Positions 23,937 through 35,623 of a stretch of DNA of 64,000 nucleotides are shown here, piece by piece. Each line of letters starts with the position of its first letter. The first letter of the stretch is position 1. A model generated the notes under the pieces. It saw only the letters and a program-made list of their open reading frames with translations. It had not been told where the DNA came from and made no database searches. The DNA is from Cellulomonas telluris (lineage in GTDB: Bacteria > Actinomycetota > Actinomycetes > Actinomycetales > Cellulomonadaceae), in contig NZ_QXFN01000001.1 in the NCBI RefSeq assembly GCF_004886325.1, positions 744,001 through 808,000 on the forward strand, given 5' to 3'. A program made the position numbers and the translations under genes.

Positions 23937-26597
23937 GTGACGACAGCCCTGTACCGGCGCTACCGGCCCGAGTCCTTCGCCGAGGTCATCGGGCAGGACC
24001 ACGTCACCGCGCCGCTGCGGCAGGCGCTGCGCTCGGGCCAGACCAACCACGCGTACCTGTTCTCCGGTCCGCGCGGGTGCGGCAAGACGACGAGCGCGCG
24101 CATCCTCGCGCGCTGCCTCAACTGCGCGCAGGGCCCCACCGACACCCCGTGCGGCGTGTGCCCGTCGTGCGTCGAGCTCGCCCGCGGCGGCCCCGGCAGC
24201 CTCGACGTCGTCGAGATCGACGCGGCCAGCCACGGCGGTGTCGACGACGCCCGTGAGCTGCGGGAGCGCGCGACGTTCGCGCCCGCGCGCGACCGGTACA
24301 AGATCTTCATCCTCGACGAGGCGCACATGGTCTCGCCGCAGGGCTTCAACGCGCTGCTGAAGATCGTCGAGGAGCCGCCGCCGCACGTGAAGTTCGTGTT
24401 CGCGACGACGGAGCCGGACAAGGTCATCGGCACGATCCGCTCGCGCACGCACCACTACCCGTTCCGGCTCATCCCGCCGGACGTGCTCGTGCCGTACCTC
24501 GAGGAGCTGTGCGCGAACGAGGGCATCCGCGTCGGCGCCGGCGTGCTGTCGCTCGTCGTGCGCGCGGGCGGTGGGTCGGCGCGCGACACGCTGTCGGTGC
24601 TCGACCAGCTCATCGCGGGCGCCGGCGACGAGGGCCTGGAGTACGAGAGCGCGGTCGCGCTGCTCGGCTACACCCACTCCTCGCTGCTGGACGACCTGGT
24701 CGAGGCGATCGCCGCGCGCGACGGCGCCTCGGCGTTCCGGGTGGTCGAGCGCGTCGTCGCGACCGGCCACGAGCCGCGCCGGTTCGTGGAGGACCTGCTC
24801 GAGCGGCTGCGTGACCTCATCGTCATCGCCGCGTCCGGCGACGCCGCGGGCGCCGTGCTGCGCGACCTGCCGCCGGACCAGCTGGAGCGGATGCGCACGC
24901 AGGCCGCGCACCTCGGCATGTCCGAGCTCTCGCGGTCCGCGGACCTCGCGAACACCGCGCTGACCGAGATGGTCGGCGCGACGTCCCCGCGCCTGCACCT
25001 CGAGCTGCTCATGGCCCGCCTGCTGCTGCCCGCGGCGGACGACTCGCGCGCCGGGCTCGGTGCGCGGCTCGACCGGCTCGAGCGCGGGCTGCCGGCGGGC
25101 GGTGCCGCGCCGCTGGCGAGCGCCCCGGCACCGGTGCGCGCGGAGCCCGTGGCCGCGCCGACGGCGCCGGTCGACGTGGCCCCGGGCCGCGCGACGGTCC
25201 CCGTCGGGCGGGACGACGACGCGGAGCAGCGGCAGGCGCCGACGGCGGAGCGACCCGTGGCGCCGGTGGCGCAGCGACTCGTGGCGCCGGCGGCGGAGGA
25301 GCGGCTGACGCCCGCCACCGCGGAGCGGCCGGCGCCGCACGCCACGGAGGATCGGCCGACGCCCGCGGCCGACCGCCCGGCGCCGGCCGCCACCGAGCGT
25401 CCGACGCCGGCCTCGCCCGAGCGCCCGGCGCCCGCGGACGCCGAGCCGCCTGTGCGCGCGCCCGCCGCGGCGGCGCAGCCGGTCCCGTCGGCCGAGCCGG
25501 CACCCGTCCCGGCGGCTGAGCCCGCACCCGTCCCGTCGGCCGACCCCGTCCCGCCGGCCGAGCCTGCACCCGCGGCCCAGCCCGCACCTGCGGCCCAGCC
25601 GGCGGCGCCCGTCCCCGGGGCGGCCGCGGTCGCCGCCGACACCGAGATGCTGCGGCGCCGCTGGCCCGACGTGCTGACGACGCTGCGCCGCCTGCGGCTG
25701 CCCTCGTGGGCCCTGGTGAACCAGCACGCCCAGGTGCTGGAGCTCGATGCGACGACGCTCCGGCTGGGCTTCCTGCAGCCCGGGCTCGTGACGACGTTCC
25801 GCAACAGCGCGCACGGTGACGTCGTGGCGCGGGCGCTGCACGAGACGCTCGGCGTGGGCGTGCGGGTCGAGGCCGTGCTGCACGAGCCGGGCGCGGCGCC
25901 CGCCCAGCCCGCGGCGGCCGCCTCGCCGGCCGTGCCGGACGTGCCCGCCGTCATCTCCCGCGAGCGGGCCGCGGCCTCCTGGGACCTGCCGGCGTCGCCC
26001 GCCCCCGCGCCGCAGGCGCCCCCGGCGGACCCCTCCGGCGGGGCCGGCGCGCGACCGCCGGCCGGTGCGGGACGCGGCGACGCGCCGCAGCGGCCCGGCG
26101 CTCGGGACGCTGTCGGCACACGGTCCGCAGGCCCGGCCGCACCGTCCGCAGGCGCACCCGACGCAGGGGCCGCCGCCGGGGACGCCGCCGCCCCGGTGGG
26201 CGCGCCCGACGACGACATCCCGCCCGGCGAGGAGCCGGAGGACCCCTGGGCGACGCCGCCGGACGACGCCGGGCGCCGGCCCCCGGCCGCACCGGGGCGC
26301 CCCGCGGCCGACGCCCCTGCCCGTCCCGCCGCCGGCCCGGGCGCACCCGTGCCCGCGGCACCGGCGCCCGCGACACCCCCGGCCGCGACACCCTCGGCCG
26401 CCGCGCCGCCGTCGGCACGCGAGCGCGGCATGGCCGCCGCCCGCGCCGCGCAGAGCCAGTTCCGCGCCGCGGAGCCGGACGAGCCCAGCCCGGACGACCC
26501 GACGATCGCGTCCTCCGGGCTCGTCGGCGCGCCGCTGGTCATGCAGGTGCTGGGCGGTCGCGTCATCGACGAGCAGGTCGAGGGCGAAGGACTGTGA
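23937..26597 (+). CDS. dnaX: DNA polymerase III gamma/tau subunit
   Basis: An 886-residue clamp-loader ATPase. The AAA+ core has Walker A GPRGCGKT (44-51), a zinc module (Cys60 or 63, 72, 75, 78), Walker B with DEAH (127-130), sensor 1 VKFVFATTEP and the arginine-finger region up to about residue 230, then the collar domain to ~365. A conserved C-terminal island (EMLRRRWPDVLTTLRRLRLP, ~570-650) lies between two very long Ala/Pro/Glu-rich linkers, which make it longer than most DnaX. No slippery heptamer for a truncated gamma form is evident. GTG start directly after a -10 box. Confidence 0.97.
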   Translation: MTTALYRRYRPESFAEVIGQDHVTAPLRQALRSGQTNHAYLFSGPRGCGKTTSARILARCLNCAQGPTDTPCGVCPSCVELARGGPGSLDVVEIDAASHGGVDDARELRERATFAPARDRYKIFILDEAHMVSPQGFNALLKIVEEPPPHVKFVFATTEPDKVIGTIRSRTHHYPFRLIPPDVLVPYLEELCANEGIRVGAGVLSLVVRAGGGSARDTLSVLDQLIAGAGDEGLEYESAVALLGYTHSSLLDDLVEAIAARDGASAFRVVERVVATGHEPRRFVEDLLERLRDLIVIAASGDAAGAVLRDLPPDQLERMRTQAAHLGMSELSRSADLANTALTEMVGATSPRLHLELLMARLLLPAADDSRAGLGARLDRLERGLPAGGAAPLASAPAPVRAEPVAAPTAPVDVAPGRATVPVGRDDDAEQRQAPTAERPVAPVAQRLVAPAAEERLTPATAERPAPHATEDRPTPAADRPAPAATERPTPASPERPAPADAEPPVRAPAAAAQPVPSAEPAPVPAAEPAPVPSADPVPPAEPAPAAQPAPAAQPAAPVPGAAAVAADTEMLRRRWPDVLTTLRRLRLPSWALVNQHAQVLELDATTLRLGFLQPGLVTTFRNSAHGDVVARALHETLGVGVRVEAVLHEPGAAPAQPAAAASPAVPDVPAVISRERAAASWDLPASPAPAPQAPPADPSGGAGARPPAGAGRGDAPQRPGARDAVGTRSAGPAAPSAGAPDAGAAAGDAAAPVGAPDDDIPPGEEPEDPWATPPDDAGRRPPAAPGRPAADAPARPAAGPGAPVPAAPAPATPPAATPSAAAPPSARERGMAAARAAQSQFRAAEPDEPSPDDPTIASSGLVGAPLVMQVLGGRVIDEQVEGEGL

Positions 26598-26601
26598 CGC
26601 G

Positions 26602-26639
26602 GTCCGGCGCCCGGCCGCGCACCGGGCCGGCCGCCGGAC
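26602..26639. terminator. Bidirectional terminator between dnaX and the VOC gene
   Basis: Fifteen-base arms (26602-26616 and 26625-26639) with one mismatch, between two convergent genes. Confidence 0.75.
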
Positions 26640-26649
26640 GCTCAGCCGG

Positions 26650-27027
26650 TCACACCCACTGGACGAGCTGCCAGACGATCCCGTTGGGGTCGACGAACTG
26701 GCAGTACCGCTCGCCCCAGGGCTCGGTCTCGGGCGGGGTGACCACCTGCGCACCGGCGGCCCGGATGCGCTCGAACTCGGCGTCGAGGTCGTCGACCACG
26801 AACGCGAGCAGCAGCCCCTGCCCCGCCGGCCCGGCGTGGGACGCGGGGCGGAACGACGACAACCCGGTCCGCAGCAGCGCGATGTGCGCGTGCGCGTCGG
26901 GGTGCTCGATCGCGACGAACCCGTCGGCGGACATCCCGCGGACGAAGCCGAGGTGCTCGGTGGCGAAGCGGGCGGACGCCTCCACGTCCGGGACGTTGAG
27001 GGACACGGCCATGGCACTGGTACGCAC
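26650..27027 (-). CDS. VOC-family (glyoxalase/bleomycin-resistance fold) protein
   Basis: A 125-residue single VOC domain pair: VSLNVPDVEASARFATEHLG at the start, AHIALLR in the middle, LLLAFVVDDLDAEFERIRAAG and the closing FVDPNGIVWQLVQWV. Members are metal-dependent isomerases, dioxygenases or drug-binding proteins. The GTG at 27027 is preferred over the ATG five codons on because it has a GGGAGG ribosome site. Divergently transcribed from a TetR gene with a shared palindromic operator, so its expression probably responds to the TetR ligand. Confidence 0.88.
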   Translation of the reverse strand: MRTSAMAVSLNVPDVEASARFATEHLGFVRGMSADGFVAIEHPDAHAHIALLRTGLSSFRPASHAGPAGQGLLLAFVVDDLDAEFERIRAAGAQVVTPPETEPWGERYCQFVDPNGIVWQLVQWV

Positions 27028-27055
27028 GGGACCTCCCGAGGTCGATGAACTACGT

Positions 27056-27069
27056 ACGTTGTACAACGT
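27056..27069. promoter_or_regulatory. TetR operator between the VOC and tetR genes
   Basis: A perfect 14-base palindrome ACGTTGTACAACGT centred between the two divergent genes, in an AT-rich patch. It is the natural target for the TetR protein encoded at 27106-27858. Confidence 0.8.
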
Positions 27070-27105
27070 TCTGCTCCCGCAGATGTTCCCGCTCCCGGGG
27101 GTGAG

Positions 27106-27858
27106 ATGGCGCGCGACCTGATCGACCTGCTCTGGCGCGACCACCCGGACGCCCCCCGGGGCGGCTCCCGCGGTCCCCGCGCCCGCGTCACCACGACCGA
27201 GGCGGTGGACGCGGCCGTCGCGCTCGCCGACGCCGAGGGGCTCGACGCGGTCACCGTGCGCCGGCTCGCGGCCGACCTCGGCATCTCCGCCATGGCGCTG
27301 TACACGCACGTCGGCAGCCGCGACGACCTGCTCGTCCTCATGGCCGACGCCGCCCACGCCGCGATGCCGCGGCCCCCGCACGCGGAGGCGGACTGGCGGG
27401 CGTCCGTCCGGGCCGTCGCCGACGCCAACCTCGCACTCCTCACCGACCACGCCTGGCTGCTCGACGTCACCGACCAGCGCACGGCCCTGGGCCCCGGGAC
27501 GATCGCGAAGTACGACCACGAGCTGGCCGCCCTCGACGCCCTCGCCCTGGGCGACGTCGACCGCGACGCCGCGCTGACGTTCGTCCTGGACTTCGTCCGG
27601 GGCGCCGCGCGGGCCCGCCGGCCCGACCCGCACGGGGCCGCGATGGCGGCGTCGTGGGACGTGTGGGGGCCGCGGCTGGCGGCCTACCTGGGCGACGCGC
27701 ACCCTCTCGCGCAGCGCGTGGGCGCGGCGGCCGGGGCGGAGCTGGGCGCCGCCTACAGCCCCGATCACGCCTGGCACTTCGGCCTCGACCGGGTCCTCGA
27801 CGCGCTCGCCGCCCTCGCGCCCGCCACCGGAGGGCTCGACGGGCTCGCGAGCGCCTAG
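27106..27858 (+). CDS. TetR-family transcriptional regulator
   Basis: A 250-residue regulator. The helix-turn-helix is at about residues 26-72 (DAAVALADAEGLDAVTVRRL, ISAMALYTHVGSRDDLL), after an Arg/Gly-rich N-terminus. The C-terminal ligand domain (WRASVRAVADANLALLTDHA, FVLDFVRGAARAR) is of the TetR_C_1 type found in TetR and relatives with a Trp-rich pocket. It controls the divergent VOC gene and itself. Its TAG stop is also the first half of the recR -10 box. Confidence 0.92.
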   Translation: MARDLIDLLWRDHPDAPRGGSRGPRARVTTTEAVDAAVALADAEGLDAVTVRRLAADLGISAMALYTHVGSRDDLLVLMADAAHAAMPRPPHAEADWRASVRAVADANLALLTDHAWLLDVTDQRTALGPGTIAKYDHELAALDALALGDVDRDAALTFVLDFVRGAARARRPDPHGAAMAASWDVWGPRLAAYLGDAHPLAQRVGAAAGAELGAAYSPDHAWHFGLDRVLDALAALAPATGGLDGLASA

Positions 27859-27861
27859 GCT
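27856..27861 (+). promoter_or_regulatory. -10 box of recR, overlapping the tetR stop codon
   Basis: TAGGCT: the TAG is the stop codon of tetR, and the box ends six bases before the recR GTG, so recR can be transcribed as a leaderless message. Confidence 0.5.
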
Positions 27862-27867
27862 GGCGGG

Positions 27868-28467
27868 GTGTACGAGGGCGCGATCCAGGACCTGGTCGAC
27901 GAGCTCGGGCGGCTGCCCGGCGTCGGCCCCAAGAGCGCCCAGCGCATCGCGTTCCACATCCTGGCGGCGGACCCCGCGGACGTGCGGCGCCTCGCGGACG
28001 CCCTGACCGAGGTGAAGGCGCGCGTGCAGTTCTGCGAGGTGTGCGGCAACGTCGCGCAGGAGCCGCAGTGCCGCATCTGCCGCGACCCGCGCCGGTCGCC
28101 CGCGTTGATCTGCGTGGTCGAGGAGCCCAAGGACGTCGTGGCGATCGAGCGGACCCGCGAGTTCCGCGGCCGGTACCACGTGCTCGGCGGGGCCATCAAC
28201 CCGATCGCGGGCGTCGGCCCCGACGACCTGCGCATCGCGCAGCTCATGACCCGGCTGGCCGACGGCACCGTCACCGAGGTCATCCTCGCCACCGACCCGA
28301 ACGTCGAGGGCGAGGCGACGGCCACCTACCTGGCCCGCCTGCTCGTGCCCATGGGCCTGACGGTGAGCCGCCTCGCGTCGGGCCTGCCCGTCGGCGGCGA
28401 CCTGGAGTACGCGGACGAGGTGACGCTCGGCCGGGCGTTCGAGGGCCGGCGACGGCTCAGCGCGTGA
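27868..28467 (+). CDS. recR: Recombination protein RecR
   Basis: A 199-residue recombination mediator that acts with RecO/RecF to load RecA on gaps. The helix-hairpin-helix [16 protein letters not shown] is at 15-30, the C4 zinc finger uses Cys56, Cys59, Cys68 and Cys71, and the TOPRIM domain starts at [14 protein letters not shown]. Length is exactly that of the family. It normally follows dnaX directly; here a VOC/TetR pair lies between. The DUF5063 gene follows after 37 bases. Confidence 0.97.
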   Translation: MYEGAIQDLVDELGRLPGVGPKSAQRIAFHILAADPADVRRLADALTEVKARVQFCEVCGNVAQEPQCRICRDPRRSPALICVVEEPKDVVAIERTREFRGRYHVLGGAINPIAGVGPDDLRIAQLMTRLADGTVTEVILATDPNVEGEATATYLARLLVPMGLTVSRLASGLPVGGDLEYADEVTLGRAFEGRRRLSA

Positions 28468-28504
28468 CGCCGCGGACCCGCGGCGACGACGGGAGGGGGA
28501 GGAC

Positions 28505-29113
28505 ATGAGCGACGACGTGCGTGCCGCGGCCGGGCGGGCCGACGACGAGCGGCCCCTGGCGGCGGCCGACCTGCGCGAGATCGGCGAGGCGGTCGCGAAC
28601 GAGTCGCGCAGCTTCCTGGCGACCGTCACGGAGGTGGCCGCCGGCTCCGCCCCGGAGGCGTCGATGCCGCTGCTGCTGCTCGCGGTCTCCGACCTGCTCG
28701 CCGCGGGTGCGCGGCTCGGCGCGACGACCGACGTCGTGCCGCCGTCCCGCTTCGAGCCGGACGTCGGCCCCGACGCCGACCTCGAGCCGCTGCGCGCGAA
28801 CCTCGCGAACCTGTTCGACGGCATCGACGAGTACGTCGAGGTCATCGACCCCATCCTCGGCCCCGAGATCGAGGAGTCCACGATCTCGGGCGACCTCGTC
28901 GCGATCGTCGGCGCGCTCACGCAGGGCCTCGCCCACCACGACCGCGGGCACGTCCTCGAGGCGCTGTGGTGGTGGCAGTTCAGCTACCTGTCCGACTGGG
29001 GCGAGCGCGCGGCGAGCACGCTGCGCGCGCTGCAGACGATCCTCGCCCACGTCCGTCTGGACGTGGACGACGACGTCGCCGCCGAGGCGGAGTACGACGC
29101 GCTGCAGCCCTGA
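28505..29113 (+). CDS. DUF5063-family protein
   Basis: A 202-residue, acidic, mostly helical cytoplasmic protein of unknown function. Recognisable stretches are SRSFLATVTEVAAG, LGATTDVVPPSRFEPDVGPD and HHDRGHVLEALWWWQFSYLS, with a notable WWW. In many actinobacteria this family sits between recR and lysC, as in part here, though its role is not known. A strong ribosome site (GGAGGGGGAGGA) precedes the ATG. A bidirectional terminator follows immediately. Confidence 0.85.
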   Translation: MSDDVRAAAGRADDERPLAAADLREIGEAVANESRSFLATVTEVAAGSAPEASMPLLLLAVSDLLAAGARLGATTDVVPPSRFEPDVGPDADLEPLRANLANLFDGIDEYVEVIDPILGPEIEESTISGDLVAIVGALTQGLAHHDRGHVLEALWWWQFSYLSDWGERAASTLRALQTILAHVRLDVDDDVAAEAEYDALQP

Positions 29114-29115
29114 CG

Positions 29116-29159
29116 ACGACGGCCGCGCCCCCCGGTCCGGTGAGGGGCGCGGCCGTCGT
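29116..29159. terminator. Bidirectional terminator
   Basis: Perfect 16-base arms (29116-29131 and 29144-29159), between the convergent DUF5063 and ABC permease genes. Confidence 0.88.
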
Positions 29160-29176
29160 GCCGTCCGGGCGGACGG

Positions 29177-30352
29177 TCAGGCGACCCGCGTGCCGCGGGG
29201 GAGCGTGCGCTGCGGGATGCGCAGGCGCCGGACCGCGACGACGAACCCGACGACGCCGAGCAGCAGGTTCGCGGCGAGGCCGTACGGCCAGACCGCGCCG
29301 GCGGTGGGGAGCTCGACGGCGGAGCCGTCCTCGATCCAGCACTCCTCCTGCACGTCCGGCGGGCCGGCCCGCAGGAAGCGCACACCCTCGCTGACCGTGC
29401 CCAGCGGGTCGAACCGGTTGGCCGCGGCGTCCATCCCGGCGCCGGGGGACGTGCCGGCGGCGTCCGCGACCACGACGAACGGGTTCAGCGCGAGCAGCCA
29501 CCACGTGCGCTCGGTGTGCGTGACCTCGCGCTCCTCGGTGTAGGTCTCGCACGTCGCGTTCGCCGGTGCGCCGTTCTCGAGCTCCAGGCCGTCGAGGTCC
29601 TGCCACTGCTCGGGCGAGATGCCGTGGACCGTCACCGTCTCCGTCTGCGTCACGGCGGGGAACGCGATCCCGAAGAACACGGGCGTGAAGACCGCGAGCC
29701 CCGCGACCGTGAGGAACGTCAGCACCGTCGACCCGGCCGGGCGCGCGGCCACCGTCGACCAGCCCAGGCCGATCCCGCAGACCGCCACGAGCAGCAGCGC
29801 GACGACGACGACCACGCGCGGCAGCGCCGCGACCGGCACGTCACCGAGCGCGAGGGCGACGCCGAGGAACGGCACGCTGGCGACGAGGAACGCGAGCGCG
29901 GCGGACCAGGCGGCCAGCAGCTTGCCGAGCGCGATCTCCGCGGGGGACAGGAGCGTCACCTGGAGCGTCGCGAGGGTGCCAGCGGCGCGGTCCCCGTTGA
30001 CGGCCGTCGAGGTGAGCGTCGGCGTCACGAGCAGGCCGAGCCCGAGGACCAGCACCGTCACGATCGCGAACAGCAGCGGCCCGCGGGACGGCGGGTCGCT
30101 CTCGGTCCGGCTCAGCGCGGCGAGCGCCCCCGACGACAGCAGCGTGATCGCGCCGACCGCGACGACCCACACGACGAGCGCCGTCTTCCACCGCGACGAG
30201 CGCACCCGCTGGCGCAGCTCGAGCGCCGCGACCGTCCGCACGCCGTGCCACGTCACGCCGCGTGCCTCGTCCACTCCCGTGGAGCCCGCGTCCGTCCGTG
30301 TCGACCCGTCCACCGTCACCACGTCCTCCGTCCGCCCGCCCATGCCGGTCAC
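29177..30352 (-). CDS. ABC-2-type transporter permease
   Basis: A 391-residue permease with about six helices. After a cytoplasmic N-terminus ([20 protein letters not shown], the coupling helix), the first helix and large conserved segment [20 protein letters not shown] are typical of ABC-2 permeases of the NatB/gliding type. A large extracytoplasmic loop with two or more cysteines (CETY, EECW) lies before the last helix. The GTG at 30352 overlaps the ATPase stop (GTGA) and has a GAGGAA ribosome site. Forms an exporter with the next gene; the substrate is unknown. Confidence 0.88.
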   Translation of the reverse strand: MTGMGGRTEDVVTVDGSTRTDAGSTGVDEARGVTWHGVRTVAALELRQRVRSSRWKTALVVWVVAVGAITLLSSGALAALSRTESDPPSRGPLLFAIVTVLVLGLGLLVTPTLTSTAVNGDRAAGTLATLQVTLLSPAEIALGKLLAAWSAALAFLVASVPFLGVALALGDVPVAALPRVVVVVALLLVAVCGIGLGWSTVAARPAGSTVLTFLTVAGLAVFTPVFFGIAFPAVTQTETVTVHGISPEQWQDLDGLELENGAPANATCETYTEEREVTHTERTWWLLALNPFVVVADAAGTSPGAGMDAAANRFDPLGTVSEGVRFLRAGPPDVQEECWIEDGSAVELPTAGAVWPYGLAANLLLGVVGFVVAVRRLRIPQRTLPRGTRVA

Positions 30353-31329
30353 CGCCGTTCCTCGTCGAGCGCCAGGTACGCCTGCTCGAGCGCGCCGCCG
30401 GCGGGCGCGAGGGAGACGACCGGCACGCCGGCGGTCACCGCGTCGCGCACCAGGGCGGCCGCGCCCGCGTCGCCCTCGACGTCGAGCAGCACCGCCCCGT
30501 CGGCGGCGTCGGCGTCGGCGCGCCACACGACGCCCGACGCGTCGAGCCACGCGACCAGCGCCGCGCGGTCCAGCGCCCGCAGCCGCCACGTCCGGCGGGC
30601 CGCGGCGGCGTCGTCGCCCAGGTGCCCGGCGACCGTGCGGCCGCGGGAGAGGAAGACGGCGTCGTCGGCCATCTCCTCGAGCTCGGACAGCACGTGGCTG
30701 GAGACGAGGACCGTGCGGCCCTCGTCCGCGAGGCGGCGCAGCAGCACGCGCAGCTCGACGCGGGAGCGCGGGTCGAGGCCGCTCGCCGGCTCGTCCAGCA
30801 GCAGCACCTGCGGGTCGTGCACGAGCGCGCGGGCCAGGCCGAGGCGCTGCTTCTGCCCGCGGGACAGGACGGCCGCGGGCCGGTCCGCGTACTCGGACAG
30901 GTGCACGGTGGCGAGCAGGTCCTCGACGCGGCCCGGGATCGCCGCCGGTGCGACCCGGTACGCGTCGGCGAACGTCGTGAGCACTTCACGAGCCGTGAGG
31001 GAGTCCCACGTGCCGAACGCGTCGGGCATCCACCCGGTGCGGGCACGGGCGGCGCGCGACTGCGTCACCGGGTCGACACCGGCGACCCGGACCTCGCCCG
31101 CGTCGGGGACGAGCAGCCCGGCCAGCACGAGCAGCAGGGTGGTCTTGCCCGAGCCGTTGGGCCCGACGAGCGCCGTGACCGCGCCGGCGCGCGCGACCAG
31201 GTCCACGCCGTCGAGGGCCTGCACGGTGCCGAAGGCGCGGCGCAGGCCGCGGACGTCGATGCCGGGCGCGGTCGCCACGGCTGTTCCGGTGCCGCCGGGC
31301 GGCAGGTCGGGGGCGGGGGAGTCGGCCAT
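30349..31329 (-). CDS. ABC-2-type transporter ATPase
   Basis: A 326-residue ATPase: Walker [10 protein letters not shown] (~55-63), signature LSRGQ (the second Gly of LSGGQ is replaced by Arg, a known variant), Walker [13 protein letters not shown] and switch His in SSHVLSE. The last ~90 residues ([20 protein letters not shown]) are the accessory domain of CcmA/NatA-type ATPases. TACCGT ends seven bases before the ATG, so the operon mRNA is probably leaderless. Confidence 0.93.
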   Translation of the reverse strand: MADSPAPDLPPGGTGTAVATAPGIDVRGLRRAFGTVQALDGVDLVARAGAVTALVGPNGSGKTTLLLVLAGLLVPDAGEVRVAGVDPVTQSRAARARTGWMPDAFGTWDSLTAREVLTTFADAYRVAPAAIPGRVEDLLATVHLSEYADRPAAVLSRGQKQRLGLARALVHDPQVLLLDEPASGLDPRSRVELRVLLRRLADEGRTVLVSSHVLSELEEMADDAVFLSRGRTVAGHLGDDAAAARRTWRLRALDRAALVAWLDASGVVWRADADAADGAVLLDVEGDAGAAALVRDAVTAGVPVVSLAPAGGALEQAYLALDEERR

Positions 31330-31336
31330 GCCGCGA

Positions 31337-31342
31337 ACGGTA
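31337..31342 (-). promoter_or_regulatory. -10 box of the ABC-2 operon
   Basis: TACCGT on the minus strand, seven bases before the ATG at 31329. Confidence 0.45.
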
Positions 31343-31485
31343 GGGCGTGCCTCCGCGGCGGCGGGTCCTCCTGTGGGCGGACATCCCGGCGCCCCCGCTG
31401 CGACCGGGGGCGCGGCGCCCGGCGGCCGCCGGCCCCGCCGGGCGGCCGCGGTCCTGGACGCGGCCGCCCGGCGGGACGTGCGAGG

Positions 31486-32883
31486 TCAGCAGCCCGTGCG
31501 CTGCGTCCCGGTGACGACGTCGTCGAACCACAGGGTGTCCGCGCCGTCGCCGTAGCTCTCCCAGCCGAGCTTGAGGTCGGTCAGCCGCGGCGCCCACTGC
31601 TTGGCGTACCACTGCCGGTCGACGTCGTGCGTGGGTGTGCCGTCGGCGACGAGCCCCGGCACCTCCGTGCCGTCGAGCCAGGTGGTCAGGCGCCCGGAGG
31701 CGGAGTCGACGAGCGCCTCGACGCAGTGCCACTGCTGCGTCGGCAGCGGCCGGGACAGGGCGACGCCCGCCGGGCTCTGCTCGGGCAGGGTCGCGTCGTC
31801 GGACGAGCGGTTCCACTGCAGCGCGCCGTTCTGGCCGCCCATGCGCAGGTCCTTCCCGCCGTCGTTGGCGTCCCGCATGGCCAGGAACGTCACGTGCGAC
31901 GTCGGCAGGGCGGTCGTGTGCCGCACCCAGAAGCGCAGGTAGGTCGTGGGCGAGGGGGTGGCGCCCGCGGGCTGCGCGCCGGCCTGCGCCTGCACGAACA
32001 CGTGGTTGCAGTAGCCGACGGCGCCGTCGACCCGCAGCGAGCGGCTGCCGGTGCGGACGACGGAGGAGTCGATGCTCGCGCGGCCCGTGCCGGAGCAGTC
32101 GGGGTGGACGACGGTCCACGGGGCCGACGGGGTGCTGGACGTCTGCGTCTCGAAGCCGTCGCAGAAGGAGCCCGTGCAGGCCCCGGGGTCGCGGGTGGGC
32201 GTCGGCTGCGGGGTCGGCGAGGGCGGCGTGGTCAGGGTCGGCGTCGGCGCCGGCGCCGGCGGCAGCGTGGGCGCGGTCGGGGTCGGGGTCGGGGTGGGCG
32301 TGGGCGTGCTCGTCGGCGTCGGCGTGGGTGTGGGCGTGGGTGTGGGCGTCGGGTTCCAGGTCCGGGTCGGCGTCGGCGTCGGCGTCGTCGGCGGGCCGCC
32401 CCAGCCCTCGGGCGCGATCGGGTAGCCCGTGCACAGCTCGCCGTTGAGCCGCACGTTCATCGGCTCCCGCGGCGTGCTCGTCGCCGTGCCCTGGAACCCG
32501 AACTCGAGAGCGCCGCCCGCGGGCACCGACCCGTTCCAGGCGAGGTAGCGCGCCGAGTACGCCGCTCCGGAGTACTCGGTGCCCTGCTGCGGGGTGGCGG
32601 TCACGGTCGCGTTCCAGGCGTGGGTCGGCCGTGTCCCGGGCACGACGTCCATCCAGTCGACGACCCACCCGCCGGTCAGCGCGCTCGCCGTGGTCACCCG
32701 GACCTGGGTGACGAAACCGCCGGACCAGCTCTGCGTCGTGAAGGTGGCGCTGCACCGCGCGGGCGACAGGCCCATCGCGCTGCCGTGCAGGGCCGCGGTC
32801 GTCAGCCCGACGGCGACGAGCACCGCCGCGGCCAGGGCGGCGAGGACCGCGCGGGTGCGCGCGGCGAGGTGGGTGGTGGTCAT
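31486..32883 (-). CDS. Secreted CBM2 protein with a Cip1-like C-terminal domain
   Basis: A 465-residue secreted protein: signal peptide (residues ~5-33), an N-terminal CBM2 cellulose-binding module (~43-150, [20 protein letters not shown] to LNGELC, Cys at both ends), a Thr-Pro linker of about 85 residues, then a ~220-residue C-terminal domain ([48 protein letters not shown]). The last resembles fungal Cip1 and its bacterial relatives, a beta-jelly-roll related to glucuronan lyases; no catalytic residue can be assigned. It probably binds plant cell wall and aids its breakdown. Inserted in the lysC locus. Confidence 0.82.
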   Translation of the reverse strand: MTTTHLAARTRAVLAALAAAVLVAVGLTTAALHGSAMGLSPARCSATFTTQSWSGGFVTQVRVTTASALTGGWVVDWMDVVPGTRPTHAWNATVTATPQQGTEYSGAAYSARYLAWNGSVPAGGALEFGFQGTATSTPREPMNVRLNGELCTGYPIAPEGWGGPPTTPTPTPTRTWNPTPTPTPTPTPTPTSTPTPTPTPTPTAPTLPPAPAPTPTLTTPPSPTPQPTPTRDPGACTGSFCDGFETQTSSTPSAPWTVVHPDCSGTGRASIDSSVVRTGSRSLRVDGAVGYCNHVFVQAQAGAQPAGATPSPTTYLRFWVRHTTALPTSHVTFLAMRDANDGGKDLRMGGQNGALQWNRSSDDATLPEQSPAGVALSRPLPTQQWHCVEALVDSASGRLTTWLDGTEVPGLVADGTPTHDVDRQWYAKQWAPRLTDLKLGWESYGDGADTLWFDDVVTGTQRTGC

Positions 32884-33076
32884 GGTTCTCCCCGGGCGGG
32901 CGCCGGCGGTGCGGCGCGGCATCACGACGGCAGCCCGGGGGCGGGGCGTCGTCGCACTCGACCCCGCGAGCGTGCGCCCGCGGCGCCGGTCGCCGGTAGG
33001 GACCGGAACGCTTCACCTGCGCCGACGTCACAGTCCGCGATGCGAAATCGGCACCGTCCGCATCCTGGTCCCGACC

Positions 33077-33082
33077 TACACT
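33077..33082 (+). promoter_or_regulatory. Candidate -10 box for lysC
   Basis: TACACT, giving a leader of about 35 bases before the lysC GTG. The 240-base spacer 32884-33123 holds nothing else recognisable except two copies of a 10-base element in opposite orientation (33005-33014 and 33110-33119). Confidence 0.4.
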
Positions 33083-33123
33083 CGCGGGGTCCCCCGACCG
33101 ACCTGACGGGAAGCGTTCCGACA

Positions 33124-35463
<2,340 letters not shown>

Positions 35464-35483
35464 CGCGCACCCGCACGACGCGA

Positions 35484-35516
35484 CGAGGCCCGGACCGCTA
35501 AACGGTCCGGGCCTCG
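35484..35516 (+). terminator. Terminator of the lysC-asd operon
   Basis: Perfect 14-base arms (35484-35497 and 35503-35516) around a CTAAA loop, 21 bases after the stop. Confidence 0.92.
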
Positions 35517-35555
35517 CGCGCGCCCTGCGACGGCCGCCGCCCCCACCTCGTCCGC

Positions 35556-35623
35556 CGAGTTCGCCAGTCGGGCTCGAGTTCGCCACGTCGGCCTGGCGAA
35601 CTCGAGCCGGCCTGGCGAACTCG
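35556..35623. repeat. Nested palindrome built from four copies of one 10-mer
   Basis: GAGTTCGCCA occurs at 35557-35566 and 35576-35585, and its complement TGGCGAACTC at 35594-35603 and 35613-35622. The inner pair extends to a perfect 15-base stem (35571-35585 with 35594-35608); the outer pair forms a 12-base stem (35556-35567 with 35612-35623). It lies in the 335-base non-coding gap between asd and the cutinase gene, after a complete terminator, so a second terminator seems unneeded. It could fold as a cruciform or mobile-element remnant. Confidence 0.8.

Noticed and set aside
23937..26597. Programmed frameshift in dnaX
   Set aside because: No A-rich slippery heptamer with a following hairpin was found; the linker codons are GC-rich and non-slippery.
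30262..33123. A very long in-frame upstream extension of lysC on the plus strand
   Set aside because: It is antisense to the ABC-2 operon and the CBM2 gene; aspartokinase begins at 33124 with its conserved VQKYGGSS.
32884..33123. Lysine riboswitch upstream of lysC
   Set aside because: No lysine-box core is visible and the candidate leader is only ~35 bases, too short.
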